64,000 bases of DNA, taken from positions 620,001-684,000 of the forward strand of contig NZ_SBHM01000007.1 of NCBI RefSeq assembly GCF_004028095.1, written 5' to 3'. This document shows, in pieces, positions 42,742 through 52,748 of this stretch; the stretch's first letter is position 1; the number at the start of each line of letters is the position of its first letter. This DNA comes from Paenarthrobacter ureafaciens (GTDB lineage Bacteria; Actinomycetota; Actinomycetes; Actinomycetales; Micrococcaceae). The position numbers and the translations under genes are program-made. A model generated the notes under the pieces. It saw only the letters and a program-made list of their open reading frames with translations. It was not told the DNA's origin and did not search any database.

Positions 42742-43809
42742 ATGAAGGCTGCCATTCTCAATGGACTCAATGACCTGGAGTACCAGGACATCCCTGAGCC
42801 CGAACCTGTAGGCGAGGACCCCGTCCTGGTGCGGGTCGGCGCCGTCGGGGTCTGCGGTTCCGATGTACTCCGCTACGGCCACGGCAAGGCGTACCATTAC
42901 CCGCTGGTCCTCGGCCACGAATTTTCCGCGATCGTGGAGGAGGCGCCGGCGGGCACCGGGCTCAAGCCCGGGGACCGCGCCGCTGTTTTTCCCCTGTTGC
43001 ACCAGCACGGCGACCCAATGTCCGAAATCGGTGAACACGCTTTGGGAACCGGCTACGACTACTTCGGCTCCCGTCGCCACGGCGCAATGTCCGAGCGTAT
43101 GTGGGTGCCCGCCAAGAGCATCTTCAAAGTCCCGGACGGCACTGCCCTGACCCACGCGGCCATGGTGGAACCGGCAGGTGTAGCCCTGCACGCCATGCTG
43201 AAGCTGGACATTCCCACCCACGCCACAGCCTTGGTGATCGGCGCCGGACCCATCGGCGCCCTGGCCGCGCAATGGTTGCGGATCCTTGGGTGCTCGCGGG
43301 TGTTAGTGGCGGACATCGACGACCAAAAGCTGGAGATCATGTCCGGCCTGGGCTTCGAAACGCTGGATGCCAGGACCGGTAACACGGCCGACCTCGCCCG
43401 TACGGCAACCGACGGCTGGGGACCGCAAATCACCGTGGAAGCCACCGGCAACCCGAAAGCGCTGGTCCAGGCGATCGACGCCGCATCCGTCCAAGGGCAG
43501 GTAGTGCTGCTGGGGGACCTGAGCGGCGACCTCCAGCTGGCCAAGGCCGAAGTTTCGTCGTTGCTCCGCAGGGAACTTCGGCTCTACGGGACATGGAATG
43601 CCAAAGTGACCCCCAAGGGCCACAGTGAATGGGACATGGTCATAGCCCATCTGGGCAAGGACCTGAAAGTGGAGGAGCTGATCAGCCACGTCCGCCCCTT
43701 GGAAGATGCTCCTGCTTTGTTCCGCCAACTGACGGACCGCTCCATTTGGTACAACAAGGTCCTGTTCGCTGTCTCCGAGGAAGCGCAGGAGGAGGTGCGT
43801 ACCCAGTGA
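42742..43809 (+). CDS. GatD-like polyol(-phosphate) dehydrogenase lacking the structural zinc
   Basis: 355-aa medium-chain dehydrogenase closest to galactitol-1-phosphate 5-dehydrogenase: GVCGSDVLRYG, YPLVLGHEFS, YDYFGSRRHGAMSE and RRELRLYGTWN mirror GatD. Catalytic zinc ligands (Cys, His, Glu) remain, but the four structural-zinc cysteines are gone: LLHQHGDPMSEIGEHALG stands where GatD has CFTCPEC plus a further Cys. GAGPIGALAAQW is the cofactor fold. Phosphorylated polyols are thus candidate substrates. Its stop overlaps the next GTG start by 4 bp. Confidence 0.87.
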   Translation: MKAAILNGLNDLEYQDIPEPEPVGEDPVLVRVGAVGVCGSDVLRYGHGKAYHYPLVLGHEFSAIVEEAPAGTGLKPGDRAAVFPLLHQHGDPMSEIGEHALGTGYDYFGSRRHGAMSERMWVPAKSIFKVPDGTALTHAAMVEPAGVALHAMLKLDIPTHATALVIGAGPIGALAAQWLRILGCSRVLVADIDDQKLEIMSGLGFETLDARTGNTADLARTATDGWGPQITVEATGNPKALVQAIDAASVQGQVVLLGDLSGDLQLAKAEVSSLLRRELRLYGTWNAKVTPKGHSEWDMVIAHLGKDLKVEELISHVRPLEDAPALFRQLTDRSIWYNKVLFAVSEEAQEEVRTQ

Positions 43810-44855
43810 AGGCTGCAAGGCTCCACTCCGCCGGCACCATTACCGTGGACGAGGTAGAGCGTCCCGTTGCGGGACCCGGAGACATTGTCATCAAGGTGCG
43901 TGCAGCCTCCATTTGCGGCACGGACCGCCGGATCGCAGTCAACGGCCACTTCAAGCTCCCGGAAGGAACACCCCGTGTCCTCGGCCATGAGTTTGCCGGA
44001 GACATTGTTGAGGCCGGGGAGGAAGTTAACGGCTATGCCGTGGGAGACAGGGTCAGCGTCACCCCGAACGTGGGATGCGGACGCTGCACGAGTTGCTTGG
44101 TGGGGCTCAACAACATGTGCCCTTCCTACGAGGCCTTCGGAATCACGCTGGACGGCGGCTTCCAGGAGTACGTCCTCATTCCCCGGTTCGCGCTTGAACG
44201 CGGGAACGTGTTCCACCTCCCGGACTCCGTGGACTACGCCGAGGCAGCCCTGGTTGAGCCGTTGTCCTGCTGCTACAACGCCATCAGCAAGCTGAACGTT
44301 GGGCCGGAGACCACGGTCCTGGTGATGGGTGCCGGCCCGATCGGCGCCTGCCATGTGATGCTGTCCAAGCTCTATGGGGCAGCCAAGGTCATTGTGTCCA
44401 ACAACCGCCAGGCCCGGCTCGACTTCGCCGGTTCCGTGGGGGCTGATGTCCTGGTGAACCTCGGCGAACGCGAGCTGGCGTCCGTGGTCGAGCAGGAAAC
44501 CAACGGCAGGGGCGTGGACGTCGCGCTGACGTGCGTGTCCAAGCCGGAAGTCCAGGCCGAAGCAGTGGATCTGCTGGCCATGCACGGCAGGGTGAACTTC
44601 TTTGCTGGCTTGGGCAAGGCACAGCGGGTTCCCGTCGATACCAACAGGGTCCACTATCAAGGCCTCACCTTGACGGGAACAACGGGGTCCAGCAATTCCG
44701 ACTACGCCGCCTCGCTGCGGTTGGTAGGACAGAGACGCCTGGACCTCTCGCCCCTGGTCACCGAGACCTTCACACTGGATGACATCGAGAAGGCCATGGA
44801 CTACGCAGGATCGGGCGCCGGCATGAAAGCCATGATCCTTTTCGACACGAAGTAG
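43806..44855 (+). CDS. zinc-dependent alcohol/polyol dehydrogenase
   Basis: 349-aa medium-chain dehydrogenase with catalytic zinc site SICGTD and GHEFAG, a complete structural zinc lobe CGRCTSCLVGLNNMC, and VMGAGPIGACHVML. GTG 43806 in a GTGA overlap is the start. It is the second of two adjacent but quite different dehydrogenases, suggesting successive oxidation steps or two related substrates. It resembles sorbitol/L-idonate dehydrogenases in layout. Confidence 0.88.
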   Translation: MKAARLHSAGTITVDEVERPVAGPGDIVIKVRAASICGTDRRIAVNGHFKLPEGTPRVLGHEFAGDIVEAGEEVNGYAVGDRVSVTPNVGCGRCTSCLVGLNNMCPSYEAFGITLDGGFQEYVLIPRFALERGNVFHLPDSVDYAEAALVEPLSCCYNAISKLNVGPETTVLVMGAGPIGACHVMLSKLYGAAKVIVSNNRQARLDFAGSVGADVLVNLGERELASVVEQETNGRGVDVALTCVSKPEVQAEAVDLLAMHGRVNFFAGLGKAQRVPVDTNRVHYQGLTLTGTTGSSNSDYAASLRLVGQRRLDLSPLVTETFTLDDIEKAMDYAGSGAGMKAMILFDTK

Positions 44856-44894
44856 CGCGGTCAAAGGGTTCGCGCAAACAGAAATGGACATCTG

Positions 44895-46394
<1,500 letters not shown>

Positions 46395-46430
46395 ACCATT
46401 CATTCACAGCACACCGAGGAGAGCACCACC

Positions 46431-47390
46431 ATGTTGATGCCCGCCACTGAACCCACCATGTACTTTGTTGGGGTCACTACCAAACAATCGTCCATCATGC
46501 GGGTGTTTCCAGCTTGGGCCGAGGAGCTGGGACTGTCCGCTGTCCTGAAAGGCATAGACCTGCCGCCCGGAGCTCCGGCGTCCGATTACCGGGACGTTGT
46601 CCGCTTCATCAAAGACGATCCGCTGTCCCTGGGGGCGCTGGTCACCACCCACAAGCTGGATATCGTCAGCGCCGCCCGGGATGACTTCGACACTTTCGGC
46701 GATGACGCCCAGGTTCTGCACGAGATCAGCAGCATCTCCAAGAAGGACGGCAAGCTATGGGGAAATGCCATGGACGCCGTCACCAGCGGACTGTCGTTGG
46801 AAGCGATTGTCCCTGAAGACTACTGGCAGGACTCCGACGCCGAACTGATCCTGCTGGGCGCGGGCGGTTCGTCCTTGGCGCTGACGTACTACCTTCACAA
46901 ACGCGCCGCCGCAGGTTTCCCGGTCCCCCGCAAAATCACGGTCACCAATCGTCGGATCAGCCGTCTGGAGGAGATGCAGGCCATGCACGCAGGTCTGGGC
47001 AGCACGCTCCCCATCTCCTACGTCCAGGTGGCAGATGCCGCCGGGAATGACGCCGTGGTTTCTGCCGCTCCCCGTGGTTCGGTGGTCATCAACGCCACGG
47101 GCTTGGGCAAGGACCGCCCGGGATCCCCACTCACGGACAATGTGGTCTTCCCACAGGACTCCATCGCCTGGGACTTCAATTACCGGGGCGAGCTCGTGTT
47201 CCTGGACCAGGCGCGGGCCCAGCAATCCAGCCTGAACGTCCGCGTCGAAGACGGCTGGGTCTACTTCCTCCACGGATGGACCCGCGTGATCGCGGACGTC
47301 TTCGGCATCGACATTCCTACCCGCGGACCGGCGTTCGAGCGCCTGTCCGATATCGCACTGAACGTATCCAAGAAGGAGATTTCCAAATGA
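46431..47390 (+). CDS. shikimate dehydrogenase-like protein of unknown substrate
   Basis: 319-aa protein with the fold of the AroE/YdiB family. The catalytic Lys is kept in VTTHKLD and the Asp in GNAMDAVTSG (AroE has NTDG); LLGAGGSSLALTYYL is the dinucleotide loop and NATGLG the downstream loop. Substrate-pocket residues differ from true AroE, and it lies in a sugar operon, so it probably oxidises another cyclic or polyhydroxy compound such as a carbocyclic sugar. It is coupled to the next gene by an ATGA overlap. Confidence 0.8.
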   Translation: MLMPATEPTMYFVGVTTKQSSIMRVFPAWAEELGLSAVLKGIDLPPGAPASDYRDVVRFIKDDPLSLGALVTTHKLDIVSAARDDFDTFGDDAQVLHEISSISKKDGKLWGNAMDAVTSGLSLEAIVPEDYWQDSDAELILLGAGGSSLALTYYLHKRAAAGFPVPRKITVTNRRISRLEEMQAMHAGLGSTLPISYVQVADAAGNDAVVSAAPRGSVVINATGLGKDRPGSPLTDNVVFPQDSIAWDFNYRGELVFLDQARAQQSSLNVRVEDGWVYFLHGWTRVIADVFGIDIPTRGPAFERLSDIALNVSKKEISK

Positions 47391-47992
47391 ACACCACCGC
47401 TCAAACCACCGCTGCTGACACCACCGTCCAGGCAGTACTGACGGACTTCGACGTCAAGACGGGTCTGTCCACCACCAAGACCCCGCTCCAGCGCAAGCTC
47501 TCCGCCATGGCTGACATGTACGCCGACCAGGAGGCCGCTGCCGCGCAGGTTGCCGAGGACGACGTCCTGGTGTACGAATTCTTCGACATGGGCGTCCCGT
47601 CCACGCCCGGTGACGTGGCTTACGGAACCAGCATCACCTACCCCGGAAAGGTGGGCGATGAGTACTACATGACAAAGGGCCACTTCCACGAGGTCCTGGA
47701 TACGGCGGAGATCTACTACTGCTTGAGCGGCAACGGCTACATGCTCATGGAAAACCCCGAGGGTGACTGGCAGGCCGCGGAATTCAAGCCGGGACAGGCC
47801 GTCTACGTTCCACGCCGCTACGCCCACCGCAGCATCAACATTTCCGACACCGAACCGCTGGTAACCTTCTTCGCCTTCCCGGGGCACGCCGGCCACGACT
47901 ACGGAACCATCGAAACCAAGGGCTTCCGTAAGCTGTGCGTCGAGCGTGACGGCAAGCCCGAGTTCATCGACAACCCGCGCTGGCAGGCCTGA
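47387..47992 (+). CDS. cupin-type glucose-6-phosphate isomerase
   Basis: 201-aa metal-dependent phosphoglucose isomerase of the small archaeal cupin class, interconverting fructose 6-phosphate and glucose 6-phosphate. TPGDVAYGTSITYPGKVG is followed by the cupin metal site KGHFHEVLDTAEIYY (His, His, Glu) and the last His in PRRYAHRS. It is unrelated to the housekeeping 550-aa Pgi. Co-expressed with the FrcBCA-like importer, it points to fructose 6-phosphate as a pathway product. Confidence 0.9.
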   Translation: MNTTAQTTAADTTVQAVLTDFDVKTGLSTTKTPLQRKLSAMADMYADQEAAAAQVAEDDVLVYEFFDMGVPSTPGDVAYGTSITYPGKVGDEYYMTKGHFHEVLDTAEIYYCLSGNGYMLMENPEGDWQAAEFKPGQAVYVPRRYAHRSINISDTEPLVTFFAFPGHAGHDYGTIETKGFRKLCVERDGKPEFIDNPRWQA

Positions 47993-47997
47993 TTGCC

Positions 47998-48954
47998 ATG
48001 TCACCGAACGCTACGCACGACGGCGGTCCCCGCCGGATTGCGGTAACCCCCCGTTCCATTTCGGTCGGGGGGCATCCCGCGTTACGCCAGCTCGAGAAGG
48101 CGGGTTACGACGTCGTCTATCCCGCACCGGGTGCCGTTCCCGACGAAGAACAGCTGCGCGGAGCCTTGCAAGGCTGTGTGGGGTACATCGCCGGGACCGA
48201 ACGACTGACGGGTTCCTTCCTGTCAGAATTTCCGGAGCTCAAAGCCATCTCCCGTAACGGCGTGGGCGTTGATTCAATCGACGTTGATGCCGCCGCCCGG
48301 CAAGGAATCAGTGTCCTGACCGCTCCCGGCGCGAACTCCCAGGGCGTCGCTGAGCTGACCATAGCCCTGCTGCTGTCCGCCATACGCGGGATCCCATGGC
48401 ACGACGCACAGCTGAAAGCTGGCACGTGGGCGCGGCGGGCCGGCCGGGAGGTCTCCGGGCAAACCCTGGGATTGCTGGGGTGCGGCCAAATAGGTCGCCG
48501 CGTGGCCACCATGGCTTTGGGCCTCGGCATGAAGGTCATCGCCTTCGACGCCTACCCTTTGGAGTCCTTCCGCCCGTCCGAAGACTTTGCGTGGGGTTCA
48601 CTCGAGGAAGTGCTGCGGTCAGCTGATGTTGTTTCCCTCCACATGCCGCCGTCCGCGGAACCCGTGATCGGGGCAGGGACCATTGGCCTGATGAAACCCG
48701 GAGCAGGCATCATCAATACCGCCCGTGCATCACTGGTGGATGATGGCTCAGTCCTGGCTGCGTTGGAGTCCGGGCAGCTGGGCTTCCTGGCCACCGACGT
48801 CTTCGACCCCGAGCCACCCGGCCGTACGCCGCTGGTAGGACACCCCAATGTCATCGCGACCCCTCACATCGGTGGCTACACTGGGGAAAGCGTTGACCGG
48901 GCCACGTGGGCGGCCGTGGACAACCTGCTTAAGGCCCTGGCCCACCAGCACTAG
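47998..48954 (+). CDS. D-isomer-specific 2-hydroxyacid dehydrogenase
   Basis: 318-aa NAD-dependent dehydrogenase of the phosphoglycerate/formate dehydrogenase superfamily. GLLGCGQIGRRVA is the cofactor loop; the catalytic triad is Arg in ISRNGVGVDSID, Glu in DVFDPEPP and His in ATPHIGGYTGES. It would reduce a 2-keto acid or oxidise a hydroxy acid formed in the pathway. It starts 5 bases after the isomerase stop, in the same operon. Confidence 0.9.
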   Translation: MSPNATHDGGPRRIAVTPRSISVGGHPALRQLEKAGYDVVYPAPGAVPDEEQLRGALQGCVGYIAGTERLTGSFLSEFPELKAISRNGVGVDSIDVDAAARQGISVLTAPGANSQGVAELTIALLLSAIRGIPWHDAQLKAGTWARRAGREVSGQTLGLLGCGQIGRRVATMALGLGMKVIAFDAYPLESFRPSEDFAWGSLEEVLRSADVVSLHMPPSAEPVIGAGTIGLMKPGAGIINTARASLVDDGSVLAALESGQLGFLATDVFDPEPPGRTPLVGHPNVIATPHIGGYTGESVDRATWAAVDNLLKALAHQH

Positions 48955-48969
48955 ACCGGAGACTGCCAC

Positions 48970-49875
48970 ATGACGGAGACCTTTACCGACGGCGGACTGC
49001 TGCACCGGATTTCGGCGCGGCTGCCTTACCTTCCGCCGTCGCTCCGTCTTGTGGCAGAAGCCGTCCTGAAATCGCCTGAACGCGCGCAGAGCATGACCAT
49101 CACTGAGCTGGCCATGGCCGCCGGGGTCGGCGAATCCACCGTCTCCCGCTTCGTCAGGGAGCTGGGTGTAGACGGATACAAATCCTTGCTGCTGGGCCTG
49201 GCCGAAGCAACCTTCATTTCGAAAGCCGCCACCCAGGAACAGTCCTCCGCAGCTGATGTGGTGTACGAAGGTGTTACTCGCGGAGATACCCCCAGTGACA
49301 TCGTGGGCAAGGTTGAACGCAGCAGCATCCAATCCCTCCGGCGAACGGGACATCGACAGGACGTAACGGCCATCCAGCGTGCGGTCGACATGATCGACGC
49401 CGCCAACACCTTGGTGTTCTGCTGCATGGGGTCCTCCAGCATCGCCGCCGAAGAAGCCGTGATGCGCTTTACCCGTGCCGGCAAGAAATGCATGCTCTAC
49501 CGCGACACCACCATCCAGGTCATGCTCGCCACCATCCTCGCCCCGGGCGATCTCCTCATCGGCATCAGCGACTCCGGGCAAAGCTCACCTATCATTGAGG
49601 CACTGCACCTGGCACGGCAACGCGGTGCAGCCACCCTGGCCATCACCGGTACAGAAGGCTCACCCCTGCTGGAGCACGCCGACACAGCACTGTTCACGGC
49701 CACTGTCCCCAGCGGCGGTGAACTCTACGGCGAATCAGTGACCAGCAAATGGGGCCAGCTCCTGGTCATCGACATCCTCTACGCCGCTTACGCCACCAGG
49801 CATTACGACACCACCGTCAAACACCTCAAAGACACCTACCAGAACAGCATCCGCCAATCGCGGAGGAGCTCCTGA
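48970..49875 (+). CDS. RpiR/MurR-family regulator with SIS domain
   Basis: 301-aa transcription factor. The N-terminal HTH_6 domain has SMTITELAMAAGVGESTVSRFVREL (residues about 36-60); the C-terminal SIS domain, CMGSSSIAAEEAVMRF through GISDSGQSSPIIEALHLA, binds phosphosugars. It is the last gene of the module 2 operon, 15 bp after the dehydrogenase. It probably represses the operon and glmS through the GGAA-N5-TTCC boxes and is released by a sugar phosphate such as fructose 6-phosphate or a pathway intermediate. Confidence 0.92.
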   Translation: MTETFTDGGLLHRISARLPYLPPSLRLVAEAVLKSPERAQSMTITELAMAAGVGESTVSRFVRELGVDGYKSLLLGLAEATFISKAATQEQSSAADVVYEGVTRGDTPSDIVGKVERSSIQSLRRTGHRQDVTAIQRAVDMIDAANTLVFCCMGSSSIAAEEAVMRFTRAGKKCMLYRDTTIQVMLATILAPGDLLIGISDSGQSSPIIEALHLARQRGAATLAITGTEGSPLLEHADTALFTATVPSGGELYGESVTSKWGQLLVIDILYAAYATRHYDTTVKHLKDTYQNSIRQSRRSS

Positions 49876-49917
49876 TTCTCAGGAATCGGCGCACCGTTTT
49901 AGCATGTCCGGAATCGA

Positions 49918-49962
49918 CGACGGTGCGCGGGGCATATAGAGTTCAGCTCCCGCGCACCGTCG
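49918..49962. terminator. strong bidirectional terminator hairpin
   Basis: CGACGGTGCGCGGG (49918-49931) and CCCGCGCACCGTCG (49949-49962) are perfect 14-bp arms around a 17-nt loop. A partial extra copy of the arm, GCGCACCGT, lies at 49890-49898. It separates the plus-strand module 2 from the minus-strand module 3. Confidence 0.9.
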
Positions 49963-49985
49963 CTAGTTCAATTCGTCCGGCTTCT

Positions 49986-50756
49986 TTAAACGAACACCAT
50001 TCCACCGTCGATCAGTACTGACTGGCCTGTCAGGTAATTCGAGTCGGGTCCGGCGAGGAACGAGACAAACGCTGCAACGTCTTCAGGGGTCTGATACCGG
50101 CCCAAGGCAATACGCTGGACTTGTTCCGCCCTGACCTCGTCGCCCCGCCGTCCTTCCGACTTTGCGAGTTCATCGGAAATGGATCGCCACATGGGGGTGT
50201 CCACCAGCCCGGGACAGTACCCGTTAACAGTGATGTTGTCTTTGGCCAAAGCCATGGCCGCTGACTGGGTGAGGCCTCGCACAGCGAACTTGGACGCTGC
50301 GTACAGTGGAACGAAACCGTCGCCCCTATGACCGGCCTGGGAAACAGCGTTGACGATCTTGCCGCCCCGCCCAAGAGATTTGAACTTGTCTGCTGCAGCC
50401 TGAATACCCCAAAGGACGCTGAGGACATTCACATGCATGATCCTGTCAAAGTCCTCCTGGTTCGAGTCGAGGATGGGCTTCGCCGGGCCAATTCCTGCAT
50501 TATTGACCATGACGTCGAACCCCCCGAATTCGGCTGCAGTCCTCTCGACGGCATGAAACACATCCTCGCGCTTCGTCACATCTCCTTGGACACTGACAGC
50601 GGAACCACCACGTTCGAGAATGACTCGCTCGACTGACTCAACACCACCGGCGTTGAGGTCAAAAAGTCCTACGGCGAAGCCTTCCGAGGCAAGCCGGAGG
50701 GCGATCGCAGACCCAATTCCCGATCCCGCTCCCGTTACCAGTGCGACCTTGCTCAT
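49986..50756 (-). CDS. SDR of the diacetyl reductase / butanediol dehydrogenase type
   Basis: 256-aa SDR with TGAGSGIGSAIA, Asp in LFDLNA (NAD use), NNAGIG, SQAG, YAASK and the C-terminal QSVLIDGGMVFV typical of acetoin/diacetyl reductase and related sugar SDRs. ATG 50756 overlaps the epimerase stop by 4 bp. As the last gene of module 3 it likely reduces or oxidises the ketose that the 3-epimerase makes; polyol formation or ketose oxidation are equally possible. Confidence 0.9.
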   Translation of the reverse strand: MSKVALVTGAGSGIGSAIALRLASEGFAVGLFDLNAGGVESVERVILERGGSAVSVQGDVTKREDVFHAVERTAAEFGGFDVMVNNAGIGPAKPILDSNQEDFDRIMHVNVLSVLWGIQAAADKFKSLGRGGKIVNAVSQAGHRGDGFVPLYAASKFAVRGLTQSAAMALAKDNITVNGYCPGLVDTPMWRSISDELAKSEGRRGDEVRAEQVQRIALGRYQTPEDVAAFVSFLAGPDSNYLTGQSVLIDGGMVFV

Positions 50757-51631
50757 GCGTCGAGTCCCCGTTTGGCCCGTGCAGCAGCCAATCCTTGTTT
50801 GATGAAGGAAAGTGAGTCCGCCGCAATGGGCTCGGGATCTGTCCAAGGTTCCTCCCACAACGCCAACATGGAGGACAACTCAGGCCCAACAACGGAAGGG
50901 GAGAACGACTCGAAGGTAATCGGACCCTGGTAATCCATGGCGGCCAGCGTCTCGAACATCTGCTGCCATTTGAAATTTCCGGTGCCGATGATTCCCCTGT
51001 TGCTCTCCGTCACATGAAGGTACCCAAGGACGTCCCGGACTGCCGGAAGCGCGACTGATATGTCGGGCTCTTCGATGTTCATGTGGAAAACGTCTCCGTG
51101 AACAAACAGCGCATCGGATCCAACCTGCCGGCAGACATCCGCGGCTTGACCTATGGTGTTGATGAAATTGCTTTCGTAGCGGTTCACCGCTTCCAACCCC
51201 ACACGGACACCTGCTGCCTGCGCTGAATCAGCGATCCGCGAGAAAGCTTCCACGGCCCGGCCAACTGCATCCGGCGAAGATGGCTGAAGATAGCGGTTGA
51301 TAGCTGAGTACGTCGGCCCGCCAATCATCGTGGCACCCATATCGCGTGCCAGGGGAATGGCACTGGCGATGCGGGCTTCACCCCGCCGCGCGACTTCCGG
51401 GTCGGAACTGGAAATATCCGCGTCCAGCGTTCCGCAGATCGCTGCCACCACACCGAGGCCAAATTCCTCGGCGAGCCTCGCAGTCATCAGGGCATCCGTC
51501 TCGGAAGGTTCGAAGATCAGCACTTCAACAAAGTCGTAGCCATGTGCGGCTGCCCTTTCCATGAACCTCTTGGCTGAACTTTCGTTCCATTCAGGGGTGT
51601 ATACCAGCATGTGCAAACCAATTTCGGACAT
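50753..51631 (-). CDS. ketose 3-epimerase of the D-tagatose/D-allulose 3-epimerase family
   Basis: 292-aa TIM-barrel isomerase that epimerises ketoses at C3. The four metal ligands of characterised D-tagatose 3-epimerase (Glu152, Asp185, His211, Glu246) are found five residues earlier, at Glu147 (GLEAVNRYES), Asp180 (HGDVFHMNIEE), His206 (LHVTESNRG) and Glu241 (ITFESFS). The whole C-terminal half resembles Arthrobacter D-allulose 3-epimerase. ATG 51631 has a strong AGGAGG site. It is encoded just downstream of a sugar ABC importer, so the imported compound is probably a rare ketose (or polyol-derived ketose). Confidence 0.92.
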   Translation of the reverse strand: MSEIGLHMLVYTPEWNESSAKRFMERAAAHGYDFVEVLIFEPSETDALMTARLAEEFGLGVVAAICGTLDADISSSDPEVARRGEARIASAIPLARDMGATMIGGPTYSAINRYLQPSSPDAVGRAVEAFSRIADSAQAAGVRVGLEAVNRYESNFINTIGQAADVCRQVGSDALFVHGDVFHMNIEEPDISVALPAVRDVLGYLHVTESNRGIIGTGNFKWQQMFETLAAMDYQGPITFESFSPSVVGPELSSMLALWEEPWTDPEPIAADSLSFIKQGLAAARAKRGLDA

Positions 51632-51726
51632 GTTTATGCCTCCTTGCAATAGTCACAGGCGATTTCCAAGCCAAAAGGCGCGCCTGACGGTTGATAATGA
51701 ACATCTATGGGAAGCCGGGCCAGGTG

Positions 51727-52731
51727 TCAGGCGTCTTGCCTTAGCCGGCCTGAATTGATCGAATCCATGAGCACGGCGACAAAGATGATGGCGCCCTGGA
51801 CTATCTGGATCCAGTACGGATTGACGTTCAGCAGGGTGAGCCCGTTGTTCACTACCGCAATGAACAGCACACCAATAAGGGTCCCGAACAGGCTTCCTTT
51901 TCCGCCGAAGAGGCTCGTCCCTCCGATGACCACGGCAGCGATTACCTGCAGTTCCAGGCCGAGGCCGGCTGTTGGAGTAGCCGAACCGAGCCGTCCGACA
52001 AGCACCACCGCAGAAAGTCCGGCGCAAGCGCCGGCAATGGCGTAGACCCAGAAGATGACGCGACGGTAGTTGATGCCGGCCAAGCGGGCGGCTTCCTTGT
52101 TGCCCCCGACCGCGAAGACTTTATGGCCGAACGTGGTTCGGTTGAGGACGAAGGCCCCGATGGCGAACACCACGAACGTCAACGGCACGGGTACGGGAAG
52201 ACCGGCGATTGTTCCACCACCGAGCCACGTCAGCGCCTTCGGAAGGTCGTAAACGCTCTCGCCCTGGCTCAGCTGAAGTGTCAGGCCTTGCGCCATGCCC
52301 AAGAGAGCGAGAGTGACAATAAACGGCGTGATCTTCAAAAACGCCACAGAGGCTCCGTTGAACGCGCCGCACAGCATGGCAAAAGCGATGGTCACGAGCA
52401 GTCCCAGGATCGGGTCCATTCCGGCATGGACGAGCTGCGCGCCAACCATCCCGGCGAGTCCGACTACGGCGCCGACTGAGAGGTCGATACCACCGGTGAT
52501 GATGATGAAGGTCGCGCCCACAGCGGCGATGCCGACGATCGAGGCCTGAACCATGATGTTGGAAAAGTTTCGCGGCGTTGCAAAACTCCCCGTCATCAGG
52601 ACCAAGGCAGCACAGACAAGCACAAATGCGATGAAAATGGGCGTGGTCTGATGTTTTAGGAGACCCGCGAGTCGGCCCTGGTGCCCGGAATCCGGGGCCG
52701 TTACAGGCGAGGCAAGGGTGGAGGTATTCAT
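51727..52731 (-). CDS. ribose-type ABC transporter permease
   Basis: 334-aa inner-membrane permease of the RbsC type with about ten helices; [42 protein letters not shown] and [24 protein letters not shown] are family landmarks. ATG 52731 has GGAATGAG upstream; a TTG start overlapping the ATPase is less likely. It forms the importer with the double-cassette ATPase and binding protein upstream. Confidence 0.9.
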   Translation of the reverse strand: MNTSTLASPVTAPDSGHQGRLAGLLKHQTTPIFIAFVLVCAALVLMTGSFATPRNFSNIMVQASIVGIAAVGATFIIITGGIDLSVGAVVGLAGMVGAQLVHAGMDPILGLLVTIAFAMLCGAFNGASVAFLKITPFIVTLALLGMAQGLTLQLSQGESVYDLPKALTWLGGGTIAGLPVPVPLTFVVFAIGAFVLNRTTFGHKVFAVGGNKEAARLAGINYRRVIFWVYAIAGACAGLSAVVLVGRLGSATPTAGLGLELQVIAAVVIGGTSLFGGKGSLFGTLIGVLFIAVVNNGLTLLNVNPYWIQIVQGAIIFVAVLMDSINSGRLRQDA

Positions 52732-52748
52732 GAATGTCTCATTCCTGA

